A stretch of 64,000 nt of DNA from Variovorax paradoxus (GTDB lineage Bacteria > Pseudomonadota > Gammaproteobacteria > Burkholderiales > Burkholderiaceae_C). A program made the position numbers and the translations under genes. Positions 25,758 to 34,304 of this stretch are shown here, in pieces. A model generated the notes under the pieces. The model saw only the letters and a program-made list of their open reading frames with translations, did no database searches and had not been told where the DNA came from. The DNA lies in contig NZ_JXQQ01000007.1 in NCBI RefSeq assembly GCF_000834655.1, positions 62,001 through 126,000 of the forward strand. Reading direction: 5' to 3'. Positions within the stretch are counted from its first letter, which is position 1, and each line of letters starts with the position of its first letter.

Positions 25758-25887
25758 GCGAAGCCTTTGCGAGTGAACGGAAGGATCAGGGAACGATGAC
25801 GACCGCACGGATTGTTGGGCGTAGCATCGCCCCGGCCAACAGCAACTTTTCGACCGCACCGTTCGGTTGCGGGCAACGGGGATCGCC

Positions 25888-26808
25888 ATGAAAGAGGTGA
25901 ATCACAGCCGTCTCAGGTACTTTCATGAAGTGCTTGCGCACGGCACCATCCGAGGCGCCGCGGACGCGCTGAACACGGTGCCGTCGGTCATCACGCGGCA
26001 GATCGCGCTGCTGGAAGAGGAGCTGGGGTTTCCGCTGTTCGAGCGGCATGCGCGCGGCATGCTGCCGACCGCGGGTGCGATTCATCTGCTGGACTACTGG
26101 AAGGCGTGCCGCGCCCACCACGAACGCCTGGTCGAGAAGCTCGACCAGGAGAAGTCGCTGGAGTCTGGAAGCGTTTCGCTGGCCGTGGGCGAGGGCGTGA
26201 TCGACAGCCTCACGACCCAGGTGCTCGCGCCTTTCTCCAGGAAGCATCCCGGCATTTCCTTCGAGCTGAATGCGCTGCCGATGAGCGAGCTGCTGGACGC
26301 CATCCTCCAGGACAAGGCGCACATCGCCATTGCCTACAACCCGCCGGCCGAGCCAGACCTGCAGTTCGTCGCCAGCGCGCTCGCGCCCGCCAAGCTGCTC
26401 GTGCGCTCGCAACATCCCCTGGCGCTGCTTGCGCAGCCACTCGGCCTGCGCGACATCGTGCAGTTTCCGCTGGCGCTGATGCCGCCGACCTACGGCCTTG
26501 GACGGTTGGTGGAGTCGCTCGAGTACGCCGAGCACATGAGGCTCGAGCCCGTGCTGCGCAGCAACTCGATCGCGGCGTGCAGGCAGTTCGTCAGGTCGAC
26601 CGATGCAGTGAGCTTCGTCGGCACCGGGCTTGCGTCACCCGGAGGGGAGCGCGACGGCGGCCTGGTCGAGTGCGACATCGACCACCCGCTGTGCCGTGAC
26701 GCGCAACTGAGGTTGGTGGTGCGCAAGGGCAGGGTGCTGCCGCATGCGGCGGCCCGGATGCTGGAGGAAATCAACGGCGGGTTCCCGATGTTCCGGGGCG
26801 CGGCTTGA
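25888..26808 (+). CDS. LysR-type transcriptional regulator
   Basis: This 306-residue protein has an N-terminal winged helix-turn-helix (residues about 5-62: RLRYFHEVLAHGTIRGAADALN, then VITRQIALLEEELGFPLFER) and a periplasmic-binding-protein-like effector domain. It starts at MKEVNH. It is divergent from the orphan Bug receptor gene and is the natural candidate for its regulator, as Bug/LysR pairs are common in this group. Confidence 0.9.
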   Translation: MKEVNHSRLRYFHEVLAHGTIRGAADALNTVPSVITRQIALLEEELGFPLFERHARGMLPTAGAIHLLDYWKACRAHHERLVEKLDQEKSLESGSVSLAVGEGVIDSLTTQVLAPFSRKHPGISFELNALPMSELLDAILQDKAHIAIAYNPPAEPDLQFVASALAPAKLLVRSQHPLALLAQPLGLRDIVQFPLALMPPTYGLGRLVESLEYAEHMRLEPVLRSNSIAACRQFVRSTDAVSFVGTGLASPGGERDGGLVECDIDHPLCRDAQLRLVVRKGRVLPHAAARMLEEINGGFPMFRGAA

Positions 26809-26877
26809 GCTGCGTTGTCGCTGCGCCAGCTCGATCAAATCGAGCCGAATGGAGAGGCTGCCCCTAAACTGCCGCCC

Positions 26878-27333
26878 ATGCAAACCGACCCAGCGAGACA
26901 GCTTCAGATCATCCTCACCCTGCAGTCGCCGCCGCCCGGCGTGGCCTTCGCCGTGCAACGCGGCCGCGATGAACTGGTGAAACCCTTCGTCGTGACGGCA
27001 GACCTCGTGTCGTTCGCAATCACACTGGCGCTCGGACCTTCGCTCGCAGACGGCTCTCCCAACTTCCGGGGCCCTTTTGCGCAAGGCGCGCCCGCAGACC
27101 GGTTCGTGTACGTGAACTCCGGCTTCTACGCAGGCCAGATGGGAACGCCGTGGGAACGAAGGGCGAAGATCAAGCTGGCGGATATTCCGGTCGCGCTTGT
27201 CGAAAGCGCTGCGGGCAATCCGGATGCCGCGATCGAGGCGCGCATTCACGGAACCATGAAGGATGGAGGGCCGGTGTGTGCGAGTGTCCGGCCTCCGCAG
27301 ATTTGGTGGCAGCTGGTGAGGCGGCCAGCCTGA
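26878..27333 (+). CDS. DUF5990 family protein
   Basis: This 151-residue protein has the recognisable core LQSPPPGVAFAVQRGRDELV, then GSPNFRGPFAQG followed by DRFVYVNSGFYAGQMGT, and RRAKIKLADI. It corresponds to a small DUF5990-type family of unknown function. It is cytoplasmic with no signal. The ATG at 26878 was taken because the longer reading (26815) adds a non-conserved leader. It follows the LysR gene by 69 bases on the same strand. Confidence 0.7.
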   Translation: MQTDPARQLQIILTLQSPPPGVAFAVQRGRDELVKPFVVTADLVSFAITLALGPSLADGSPNFRGPFAQGAPADRFVYVNSGFYAGQMGTPWERRAKIKLADIPVALVESAAGNPDAAIEARIHGTMKDGGPVCASVRPPQIWWQLVRRPA

Positions 27334-27398
27334 GCCGCTGAGCAGCCGTCGGTATCGGCCACCTTGGTCGATGGCGCGATGCGTGGCCGGCTCGGCCG

Positions 27399-28286
27399 CT
27401 ACGGCTCCTTCAATTGCTTGGCAATGAAATCGGCAAACGCCCGAGCGGATGCCTTCGCTGCACGCCCTGCAGGAAGAATGACGCTGACGTCTGCGGTTCC
27501 CATGTCCCAATCGGGCAGCAGTTGAGCAAGCGCGCCCGATTGCAGTTCGCTGTCGACGCTGGTGTGGCCTGTCGAGCAGATCCCCAGGCCGGCGACCGTC
27601 GCCGCTGTTGCTGCATCCGTTGAATCGATCAGGAAGCGCGGCTGCACCCGAAGCGACACCTCGTCTGCATTCCTGCGAAATGTCCACGCCTGAGAACCCC
27701 GGCCGGGAGGGCCGGCAACAAGTGCGTGCTTGTGAAGATCGGCCGGGGCTGTCGGCACCCCCGCCTTCGACAGGTAGGCGGGCGAGGCCACCAGGACACG
27801 GCGTACGGTTGCGATGCTTCGCACGAGAACATTGGCGTCGCCGGCAAAACCGATGCGCACCGCGACATCGACCGAATCGCCGATGAGGTCGCTTCGCGCG
27901 TCGTCGAGTACGAACTCGATCCGAAGCTTCGGGTGTCGATCGGAGAAGCCTCCCAGCCGAGGCATCAAGGTGCGGCTGGCAAACACCGGGGACGTTGCGA
28001 TGCGCAACGTGCCGCGCAGTTCTTCCGTGCCGCGAACGGCCTGGTCCGCCTCCTCGAGCGCCGCCAGGATCATTTCGGATCGAGCCAGATACTCCGTTCC
28101 CGCTTCGGTCAAGGTCACATGCCTGGTGCTGCGCGTCAACAGCGCCACGCCAATCTGCTGCTCGAGCGCCGTCATCGTGCGAGACATCGTCGGCTGGGTC
28201 ATTCCCAGCTCTCGCGCCGCGGCCGAGAGGCTGCCGGTGCGGGCGACGCGCACGAAGATTCGCATCGACGTGAAGCGGTCATTCAT
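27399..28286 (-). CDS. LysR-type transcriptional regulator
   Basis: This 295-residue protein has a helix-turn-helix at about 3-60 (MRIFVRVARTGSLSAAAREL, then TMSRTMTALEQQIGVALLTR) and a substrate-binding domain. The RIATSPVFASRTLMPRL opening and C-terminal ADFIAKQL are typical of the CrgA/PA3398-like branch. It is divergent from the Old Yellow Enzyme gene with 114 bases between starts, so it probably controls that gene and itself. Confidence 0.92.
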   Translation of the reverse strand: MNDRFTSMRIFVRVARTGSLSAAARELGMTQPTMSRTMTALEQQIGVALLTRSTRHVTLTEAGTEYLARSEMILAALEEADQAVRGTEELRGTLRIATSPVFASRTLMPRLGGFSDRHPKLRIEFVLDDARSDLIGDSVDVAVRIGFAGDANVLVRSIATVRRVLVASPAYLSKAGVPTAPADLHKHALVAGPPGRGSQAWTFRRNADEVSLRVQPRFLIDSTDAATAATVAGLGICSTGHTSVDSELQSGALAQLLPDWDMGTADVSVILPAGRAAKASARAFADFIAKQLKEP

Positions 28287-28400
28287 ACGTTTTCTGGAAG
28301 TCAGCTATTTGTTTTTCAAGACTACCGCGAATTTTCGTATGGGCATAGATTTGCGTCACACGACGCCGCGCTCCCGCTGGGGTCGAGAAAGAAAGCATTC

Positions 28401-29483
28401 ATGAATCTCTTTGCCCCCTTCCGCCTTGGTTCGATCGAACTGCGCAACCGGATCGCGATGGCGTCGATGACCCGAGGCAGGACCACGGGTCCGGGCCATG
28501 TCCCCAACGAACTGCAGGTCAGCTACTACCGCCAACGCGCGAGCGCCGGCCTGGTCTTCACCGAGGGCACCTGGGTCAGCAAGGAGGCGGTCGGCTTCAT
28601 CAACGTGCCTGGACTGTTCACTTCCGAACAGGCTGACGGTTGGCGCGCGGTAACCGAAGCGGTGCATCACGAGGGCGGGGTGATCTTTGCCCAGCTGGCG
28701 CATTCGGGGGCCGTCTCGCACCCCGATTTCTTCGACGGAGCGCTGCCGCTGGCGCCCTCGGCGGTCAACCCCGGCCTTCGTGCTTTCACCCCAACCGGCT
28801 TCAAGGATACGGTGACACCTCGCGAGATGACTCTGGAAGAGATCCGGCAAACCATCGCCGACTACGGCTCGGCGGCTCGCTACGCCAGGCTCGCCGGATT
28901 CGATGGCGTCGAGCTGCACTGTGCAACGACCTACTTGCTGCCCCAGTTTCTCAACAGCGAACTCAACCTCCGCTCGGACGGCTACGGTGGCTCCGTCGAC
29001 CACCGCTGCCGCATCGTGCTGGAGATTGTTGAAGCCCTCATCGACGTGTGGGGGCCGGGGCGAGTCGGCGTCAAGATCAGCCCAGGCGTCGATCAGGGCG
29101 GCTTCCGGATCACCAGCGAGACAACACGCACATACGAGCATCTGGTCAGCGCACTGGACCGGATGCCGCTGTCGCATTTGCAGGTCGTTCGTTCGGCAGC
29201 CGAGAGCGATGCCACGCGGGTGCCCAGCCCGGACGACACGATTGCCAAGGTCCGTAAAAGCTTCAAGGGCACGCTGATTGCGAACCTTGGCTACGACAAG
29301 TCTTCCGCGTCGAAGCTGATTGAAAGCGGCGGCGCGGATCTGGTCTCTTTCGCGAAACCCTTCATCGCCAATCCCGACCTGGTCCGTCGCTTTGCGCGCG
29401 ATCTGCCGCTAGCCGCAGGTCATGTCGAGACCTTCTATCAAGGAGGCTCCCACGGATACACCGACTACGCTCCGGCGCCCTGA
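28401..29483 (+). CDS. Old Yellow Enzyme family NADH:flavin oxidoreductase (alkene reductase)
   Basis: This 360-residue protein has the OYE TIM barrel. LFAPFRLGSIELRNRIAMASMTRGR forms the FMN-binding start, HEGGVIFAQLAHSGAVSH follows, then FDGVELHCATTYLLPQFLN, where classical OYEs have the HxAN/HxxH-N pair. SDGYGGSVDHRCR and RVGVKISPG come next. OYEs reduce activated C=C bonds of enals, enones or nitro compounds with NAD(P)H and FMN. The active-site HGAN/HAAH motif reads HCAT here, so the second substrate-binding His/Asn is replaced by Thr. That is unusual and may alter substrate range. Confidence 0.88.
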   Translation: MNLFAPFRLGSIELRNRIAMASMTRGRTTGPGHVPNELQVSYYRQRASAGLVFTEGTWVSKEAVGFINVPGLFTSEQADGWRAVTEAVHHEGGVIFAQLAHSGAVSHPDFFDGALPLAPSAVNPGLRAFTPTGFKDTVTPREMTLEEIRQTIADYGSAARYARLAGFDGVELHCATTYLLPQFLNSELNLRSDGYGGSVDHRCRIVLEIVEALIDVWGPGRVGVKISPGVDQGGFRITSETTRTYEHLVSALDRMPLSHLQVVRSAAESDATRVPSPDDTIAKVRKSFKGTLIANLGYDKSSASKLIESGGADLVSFAKPFIANPDLVRRFARDLPLAAGHVETFYQGGSHGYTDYAPAP

Positions 29484-29666
29484 GCGCTGTCGGCGATCGT
29501 GAATCCTCGGCGCGTAGCATCCGTCGGCTGATGAAGCGTTCGCTTTGCGTCACCCGGTGCGCCGACCGGCAGCGGACTACAACCGGACCCGGCGCAAACC
29601 TGTCGCAGGTGCCCGACGACCCGAGCCACGCTACCCGCACCACCGCACGTGGAAAGGACCAGCACG

Positions 29667-30320
29667 ATGACCATCACCATCACCGCCTTCGAACGTTCGC
29701 CCGACGGCGGCAAGGGCCTGGCGCGCGACACGCGCGTGCGCTGGGCGCTGGAGGAGGCGGGCCTTCCCTACGAGGTGCGCCTCGTGTCCTTCCGCGCGAT
29801 GAAGGAGGCCGCGCACCTGGCGGTGCATCCCTTCGGCCAGATCCCTACCTACGAAGAGGGCGAGCTCACGCTATTCGAGACCGGCGCCATCGTGATGCAC
29901 ATCGCCGAGCGTTGCCCGGCCCTGCTGCCGGTCGACGGCGACGCAAGGGCGCGGGCCATCACGTGGATGTTCGCGGCCCTCAATACGGTCGAGCCTCCCA
30001 TCCTCGAACTGGTCATCGTCAAATTCGTGGAAGGCGACAAGCCCTGGAAAGACGAGCGCCTGCCCCTTGTCGAAGGCCGGATACGCGCCCGGTTGACCCA
30101 GCTTGCCGCCCGCCTGGGCGACGCCGACTGGCTGGACGGCGACTTCAGCGCGGGAGACCTGCTGATGGTGTCGGTGCTGCTGCGGGCAAGGCCGTCGGGC
30201 CTCTTGAACGAGTTTCCTAGCCTCGCCGCCTATGTCGCTCGCGGCGAGGCACGGCCGGCCTATCAGCGGGCGTTCGCCGCGCAGCTCGCGGTCAACACCG
30301 CCCCCTTGCCGGCGGCATGA
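29667..30320 (+). CDS. Glutathione S-transferase
   Basis: This 217-residue protein has an N-terminal thioredoxin-like domain: ITAFERSPDGGKG, then RVRWALEEAGLPYEVRLVSF, the cis-Pro FGQIPTYEEG, and LFETGAIVMHIAER, the glutathione gamma-glutamyl site. The C-terminal helical domain contains DADWLDGDFSAGDLLMVSVL. It resembles the YfcG/beta-class-like GSTs. The start at MTITIT has GGAAAGGA upstream; an earlier ATG at 29649 is less likely. The 183 bases before it (29484-29666) show no gene. Confidence 0.9.
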   Translation: MTITITAFERSPDGGKGLARDTRVRWALEEAGLPYEVRLVSFRAMKEAAHLAVHPFGQIPTYEEGELTLFETGAIVMHIAERCPALLPVDGDARARAITWMFAALNTVEPPILELVIVKFVEGDKPWKDERLPLVEGRIRARLTQLAARLGDADWLDGDFSAGDLLMVSVLLRARPSGLLNEFPSLAAYVARGEARPAYQRAFAAQLAVNTAPLPAA

Positions 30321-30333
30321 GCGAGGGAGGCAG

Positions 30334-30714
30334 TCAGCGCTTTTGCGCGGCCGCCCCGCCCTCCAAGGGCCCCTCGATCACGAAGGCGTGCAGCCCGGCC
30401 ATCCTGCCCTCGCGAAAGCGCCAGACGTCGCAGTACGCGTGACGCGTGTCCTTGCCCGCTTCGTCCTTGAGCGTGATTTCGCCGAGGGCCGTGACGATGT
30501 CGTCCTCGGCGACGAGGCGATGGACCTCGAACCGGGGAGGCTCGATGTACGCGGTCGCCATCCATTGGCGAACGGCGTCCTTGCCGCTGAGCGTGCGGTC
30601 GCCGACGAAGGTCCATTCGGTGTCCTCGGTGCAGAACGCGAGGAACCCTTCGTAGTCGCCTTCGACGATGGCCGCGTTGGCCTTCTCCAGAATCGCTTTG
30701 TTCGTGGCTGGCAT
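30334..30714 (-). CDS. NTF2-like nuclear transport factor 2 family protein
   Basis: This 126-residue protein opens with MPATNKAILEKANAAIVEGDYEGFLAFCTEDTEWTFVGDRTLSGK-type sequence, the helix and strands of SnoaL/NTF2 fold proteins. It continues with EDDIVTALGEITLKDEAGK and a strand YCDVWRFREGRMAGLHAFVIEG. The substrate is unknown. It converges on the GST gene with 13 bases between stops. Confidence 0.82.
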   Translation of the reverse strand: MPATNKAILEKANAAIVEGDYEGFLAFCTEDTEWTFVGDRTLSGKDAVRQWMATAYIEPPRFEVHRLVAEDDIVTALGEITLKDEAGKDTRHAYCDVWRFREGRMAGLHAFVIEGPLEGGAAAQKR

Positions 30715-30786
30715 CCGGAACTCTCCTGTGTGCGGCCCGCTGACCCGATGCAGCGGCGCCCTCGGTGGAGTAAGCGTCCGCAGGCC

Positions 30787-31911
30787 CTAGGCCTTTGTCA
30801 GTCGCCGCCGCGTCTTGACCGCAGAAGCCAGTCCCTCGAGCACAGGCACGGTCTGTGCGAAGCCGATGCAGGCATCGGTGATCGAGACGCCGTGCTTGAG
30901 CGCCACGCCGGGCTTGAGGTCTTGCCGGCCCTCTTCGAGATGGCTCTCGATCATGAGGCCGGTGATGCGCCGCTCGCCGGCCGCGATCTGCGCCGCCACG
31001 TCTTGCGCCACCACGATCTGCCGCTGGTGCTGCTTGCTGCTGTTGCCGTGCGAGACGTCGATCATCACCTGCGGCCGCAGGCCGTTCGCCAGCAGGGCCT
31101 GGCAGCTGGATTCGACATCCGCCGCCGAGTAGTTGGGCGCCTTGCCGCCGCGCAGGATCACGTGGCAGTCGTCGTTGCCGCGGGTCTCGAAGATCGCGGC
31201 CATGCCCATCTTGGTCATGCCCATGAAGGCGTGCGGCGCGCGGGCCGCGAGGATGGCGTCGGCCGCCACCTTGACGCTGCCGTCCGTGCCGTTCTTGAAA
31301 CCGACCGGGCAGCTCAGGCCCGAGGCGAGCTGCCGGTGGCTCTGGCTCTCGGTGGTGCGCGCGCCGATGGCGCCCCAGGCGATGAGGTCGGCAATGAACT
31401 GCGGGCTCAAGAGGTCGAGAAACTCGGTGCCGGTCGGCAGGCCCAGCGTGGTGAGTTCGAGCAGCAGGCGCCGCGCGCGCTCCAGCCCTTCGTTGATCGC
31501 GAAGCTGCCGTCCAGGTGCGGGTCGTTGATGTAGCCCTTCCAGCCGACGGTGGTGCGCGGCTTCTCGAAGTAGGCACGCATCACGATCAAAAGGTCGTCC
31601 TGCAGCGAATCGGCGACCTTCTTCAGGCGCTGCGCGTACTCGATGGCCTGGTCGTGGTCGTGGATGGAGCAGGGGCCGACAACGACCACGAGGCGATCGT
31701 CGCGATCGTGCAGCACGTCGGCAATCGCCGCGCGGCTGCCTTCGACGAGCGCGAGCGTGTTGTCGCGCACCGGCACGCGTTCCTGCAGCAGCGCGGGGGT
31801 GATCAGCGGGCGGACCGCGCCGATGCGCACGTCGTCGATCCGGGTGGTGTCGAGCGTGCTGTCGCGGGAGCCGATTTCGGCGTCGTGGAGGGGGTCGTCG
31901 AGGCGGGGCAT
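30787..31911 (-). CDS. aroG: 3-deoxy-7-phosphoheptulonate (DAHP) synthase, class I
   Basis: This 374-residue enzyme condenses phosphoenolpyruvate and erythrose 4-phosphate in the first step of the shikimate pathway. Key motifs of the type I-alpha (AroF/G/H) class are VVVVGPCSIHD with the metal-binding Cys, MRAYFEKPRTTVGWKG, GLPTGTEFLD, GARTTESQSHR, PVGFKNGTDG, VMIDVSHGNS and LMIESHLEEG. The N-terminal extension (about 45 residues, RIDDVRIGAVRPLITP) is where feedback inhibition by aromatic amino acids acts in this class. The start at MPRLDD was chosen over a reading 57 codons longer. It is divergent from the OmpA-family gene. Confidence 0.95.
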   Translation of the reverse strand: MPRLDDPLHDAEIGSRDSTLDTTRIDDVRIGAVRPLITPALLQERVPVRDNTLALVEGSRAAIADVLHDRDDRLVVVVGPCSIHDHDQAIEYAQRLKKVADSLQDDLLIVMRAYFEKPRTTVGWKGYINDPHLDGSFAINEGLERARRLLLELTTLGLPTGTEFLDLLSPQFIADLIAWGAIGARTTESQSHRQLASGLSCPVGFKNGTDGSVKVAADAILAARAPHAFMGMTKMGMAAIFETRGNDDCHVILRGGKAPNYSAADVESSCQALLANGLRPQVMIDVSHGNSSKQHQRQIVVAQDVAAQIAAGERRITGLMIESHLEEGRQDLKPGVALKHGVSITDACIGFAQTVPVLEGLASAVKTRRRLTKA

Positions 31912-32047
31912 GGTCGTGGCTTTGATTTCGTGTTCGGGTTCGGATGGCGCTGGCGCAATTGTCCACGGCATAGGCCATCCGTCGAATGCACAACGGCCGG
32001 GGGGCGTCCTAGCATCCCAGGCGTTGCCGCTCTTCCCGACGCCCTTG

Positions 32048-33040
32048 ATGAAAAAGCTCGCCTTCTTCGCCGCCACGGCCACCCTCGGCCTGGCCGCCTT
32101 TGCCGCCGCGCCGCCCGAGAAAGACCACCCCCTCGTCGGCCGCTACGAAGGCGCGGTGCTCGACGGCACCAAGGTCATGGCCTACGACGAGGTCGGGCTC
32201 ATCAAGGAGCCGTTCCAGAACTGGGGCGACGGCAAGCCCGAGCTGCTCAAGCTCGAAGGCAAGATCTCGCTCTATCACTACAAGCTGCCCGATGGCCGCT
32301 CGACCCTGGAGGTGCAGCGCAACTACGAGTCGAGCCTGAAGGCCAAGGGCTTCGAGGTGCTCTTCACCTGCGGCACGGCCAATGCCTCCTGCTACAAGAA
32401 GCGGCCCAACAGCGTGGACACGAACACGCCCTACGACTTTGCGCTGGCCTTCGACGATCCCGAGTGGCCGCGCCTGGGCAAGAGCGGCGATTACGTGCGC
32501 AACTACTTTTCGGTGAGCGGCCGCTACCTGCTCGCGAAGAAAACGGGGCCCACCGGCACCGTGTACGCGAGCATCGCGCTGGCCGAGCACAACGCCGACG
32601 TGGGCAACCACGCCTTCGTGCGCGTGGTGGAAGCCAAGGCGATGGAGGGCGACAAGATCGTGTTCGTCGATGCTTCGGCCATGCAGAAGAGCCTGGCCGA
32701 GACGGGGCGCATCAACCTCTACGGCATCCTGTTCGACCTGGACAAGGACGTGATCCGCCCGGAGTCGCAGCCCACGCTGGACGAGATGACCAAGCTCATG
32801 CGCAACAACCCGCCGCTGAAGCTCTCGGTGGTGGGGCACACCGATGCGCAGGGCGATGCGAAGCACAACGACGATCTCTCCAAGCGCCGCGCGGTCGCGG
32901 TGATCGGCGTGCTGGTGAAGGCGGGCGTGGACCCGCGCCGCTTCACCACGCGCGGCGCCGGCGCGGCCGAGCCGGTGGCGCCGAACGACAACGAAGCGGG
33001 GCGCGCGAAGAACCGGCGGGTGGAGCTGATCCGGCTTTGA
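32048..33040 (+). CDS. OmpA-family protein with DUF4892-like N-terminal domain
   Basis: This 330-residue protein has a signal peptide (MKKLAFFAATATLGLAAFAA). The first 200 residues form a periplasmic domain containing two Cys (FTCGTANASCYKK). A C-terminal OmpA/Pal domain carries the peptidoglycan-binding motif: GILFDLDKDVIRPESQPTL, VVGHTDAQGD, LSKRRAVAVIGVLVKAGV and NRRVELIRL. It is probably anchored to cell-wall diaminopimelate through the conserved Asp/Arg pair. It is divergent from aroG across 136 bases and convergent with the next gene, with only 6 bases between stops. Confidence 0.9.
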   Translation: MKKLAFFAATATLGLAAFAAAPPEKDHPLVGRYEGAVLDGTKVMAYDEVGLIKEPFQNWGDGKPELLKLEGKISLYHYKLPDGRSTLEVQRNYESSLKAKGFEVLFTCGTANASCYKKRPNSVDTNTPYDFALAFDDPEWPRLGKSGDYVRNYFSVSGRYLLAKKTGPTGTVYASIALAEHNADVGNHAFVRVVEAKAMEGDKIVFVDASAMQKSLAETGRINLYGILFDLDKDVIRPESQPTLDEMTKLMRNNPPLKLSVVGHTDAQGDAKHNDDLSKRRAVAVIGVLVKAGVDPRRFTTRGAGAAEPVAPNDNEAGRAKNRRVELIRL

Positions 33041-33046
33041 GCCGGC

Positions 33047-33694
33047 TCAGCCCTTCAAGACAGCGAAGAGCGTCGACCAGTTGCCGGGCGCGGTATCGAC
33101 CAGCGCGTTCAGGTGCGCTTGCAGCCGGCCTGCGATTCCGGCGAGCGTCGTGCCTTCGGCCAGCGGCTCGTTGCCGGCGATGACGTCGATCCATTCGTCG
33201 GCGTCTTCGGCGCCGGCTTCTTCAGGCACTTCCCATCCGCCCGCCGCGCCGAGCAGGTAGCGCAGGTGGTATTCGATGGTGAAGCCCGGCTCCACGGTGC
33301 CTTCGCGGCGCACCCGCGCAAGGCGCTCGATGGCTGCGGCCAGCGACGCGGTGCTGAACGTGCGGCTCTCCGCGTCGGAGGCCAGTTCGGAGCCTTCAAC
33401 CGCGTAGCCCGCGAGCTCCCGCCAGTAGGCCTCGTCGTGCATGCCGTCGCGCTGCGCCATGTGCCGGCTCGCAAAGCGCGCGGCAAGGTCGATGTCGGCG
33501 ATCAGGGGCGAGAGCACCAGGTCGCTGCCGAAGTCGAAGCCGAAGAAATACATCGTGCCGTCGAGCGTGATCGCCTCGATGGCGCCGACGTGGCCCTCGC
33601 GGCTGGCAAGGGGGAGGGGAACGGAGGGGCCGCTGTTCGCCATCGTGACGGGCGCGGGGGCCGGCGGCTTTTTCTTCTTGAGGAAATCGAACAT
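33047..33694 (-). CDS. Hypothetical protein
   Basis: This 215-residue cytoplasmic protein begins MFDFLKKKKPPAPAPV, a basic Pro-rich leader. Next comes a globular region with SREGHVGAIEAITLDGTMYFFGFDFGSDLV and RFASRHMAQRDGMHDEAYWRELAG, ending in LQAHLNALVDTAPGNWSTLFAVLKG. I do not recognise a named family. GGAT lies before the ATG. It sits 50 bases upstream of the stop of the convergently organised Lrp/ALS block and may be transcribed with the Lrp gene on the same strand. Confidence 0.7.
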   Translation of the reverse strand: MFDFLKKKKPPAPAPVTMANSGPSVPLPLASREGHVGAIEAITLDGTMYFFGFDFGSDLVLSPLIADIDLAARFASRHMAQRDGMHDEAYWRELAGYAVEGSELASDAESRTFSTASLAAAIERLARVRREGTVEPGFTIEYHLRYLLGAAGGWEVPEEAGAEDADEWIDVIAGNEPLAEGTTLAGIAGRLQAHLNALVDTAPGNWSTLFAVLKG

Positions 33695-33744
33695 CCGAAG
33701 ATCCTTTGAGAGGGAGCGGTCAGTAGAGGGCGATGGTCGCACCT

Positions 33745-34239
33745 TCAGATGACGGGCACGCTGGTCTCCTTGAGCACCCGCAGCACGAAGTGCGATTTGC
33801 TGTGACGGATGCCGGGGATCTTGTAGAGCTTCTCGCGCAGGAGCCGCTCGTAGTCGCGCGTGTCGCGCACCGCGATGCGGATGTAGTAGTCGTAGTCGCC
33901 CGAGACGAGGTAGGCCTCCTGGATCTCGGGAATGGTCGCGAGCACGCGGCCGAAGTCGTAGAGGGTCTCGTCGGTGTGGCTCTCCAGCGTGACCTGCACG
34001 ATCACCGAATCGTGATAGCCGAGCTTGGCCGGATCGACGTCGACGGTGTAGCGCTTGATGACGCCTTGGGTCTCCAGCTTCTTGATGCGTGTCCAGCAGC
34101 TGGTGGGGGAGAGGCCGACCTCGTTGCCGATTTCCTGCAAGGTCTTGCGCGAGTCGAGCAACAGCACGCGGAGGATGGCCATGTCGATCTTGTCGAAAGA
34201 TCCTTCTTCGGAAGTGGCTGTTTTCCGATTGGTTTTCAT
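33745..34239 (-). CDS. Lrp/AsnC family transcriptional regulator
   Basis: This 164-residue protein has an N-terminal helix-turn-helix (DKIDMAILRVLLLDSRKTLQEIGNEVGLSPTSC-type stretch, residues about 16-60). A C-terminal RAM ligand-binding domain follows, with VQVTLESHTDE, IPEIQEAYLVSGDYDYYI and HSKSHFVLRVLKETSVPV. It is divergent from the acetolactate-synthase-like gene with only 65 bases between starts. The usual Lrp logic would make it the amino-acid-responsive regulator of that gene. Confidence 0.93.
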   Translation of the reverse strand: MKTNRKTATSEEGSFDKIDMAILRVLLLDSRKTLQEIGNEVGLSPTSCWTRIKKLETQGVIKRYTVDVDPAKLGYHDSVIVQVTLESHTDETLYDFGRVLATIPEIQEAYLVSGDYDYYIRIAVRDTRDYERLLREKLYKIPGIRHSKSHFVLRVLKETSVPVI

Positions 34240-34304
34240 AAATTGAATCTAAAGAGCCAAAAGAAAGATGCAAATTCTGCCTCAACAGCGGAAGAATTGA
34301 CGGC

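Noticed and set aside
21576..25799. A 1407-codon open frame on the plus strand
   Set aside because: It is a shadow of the RND permease in another frame: it is Arg/Ala-rich, crosses the real operon end and has no domains.
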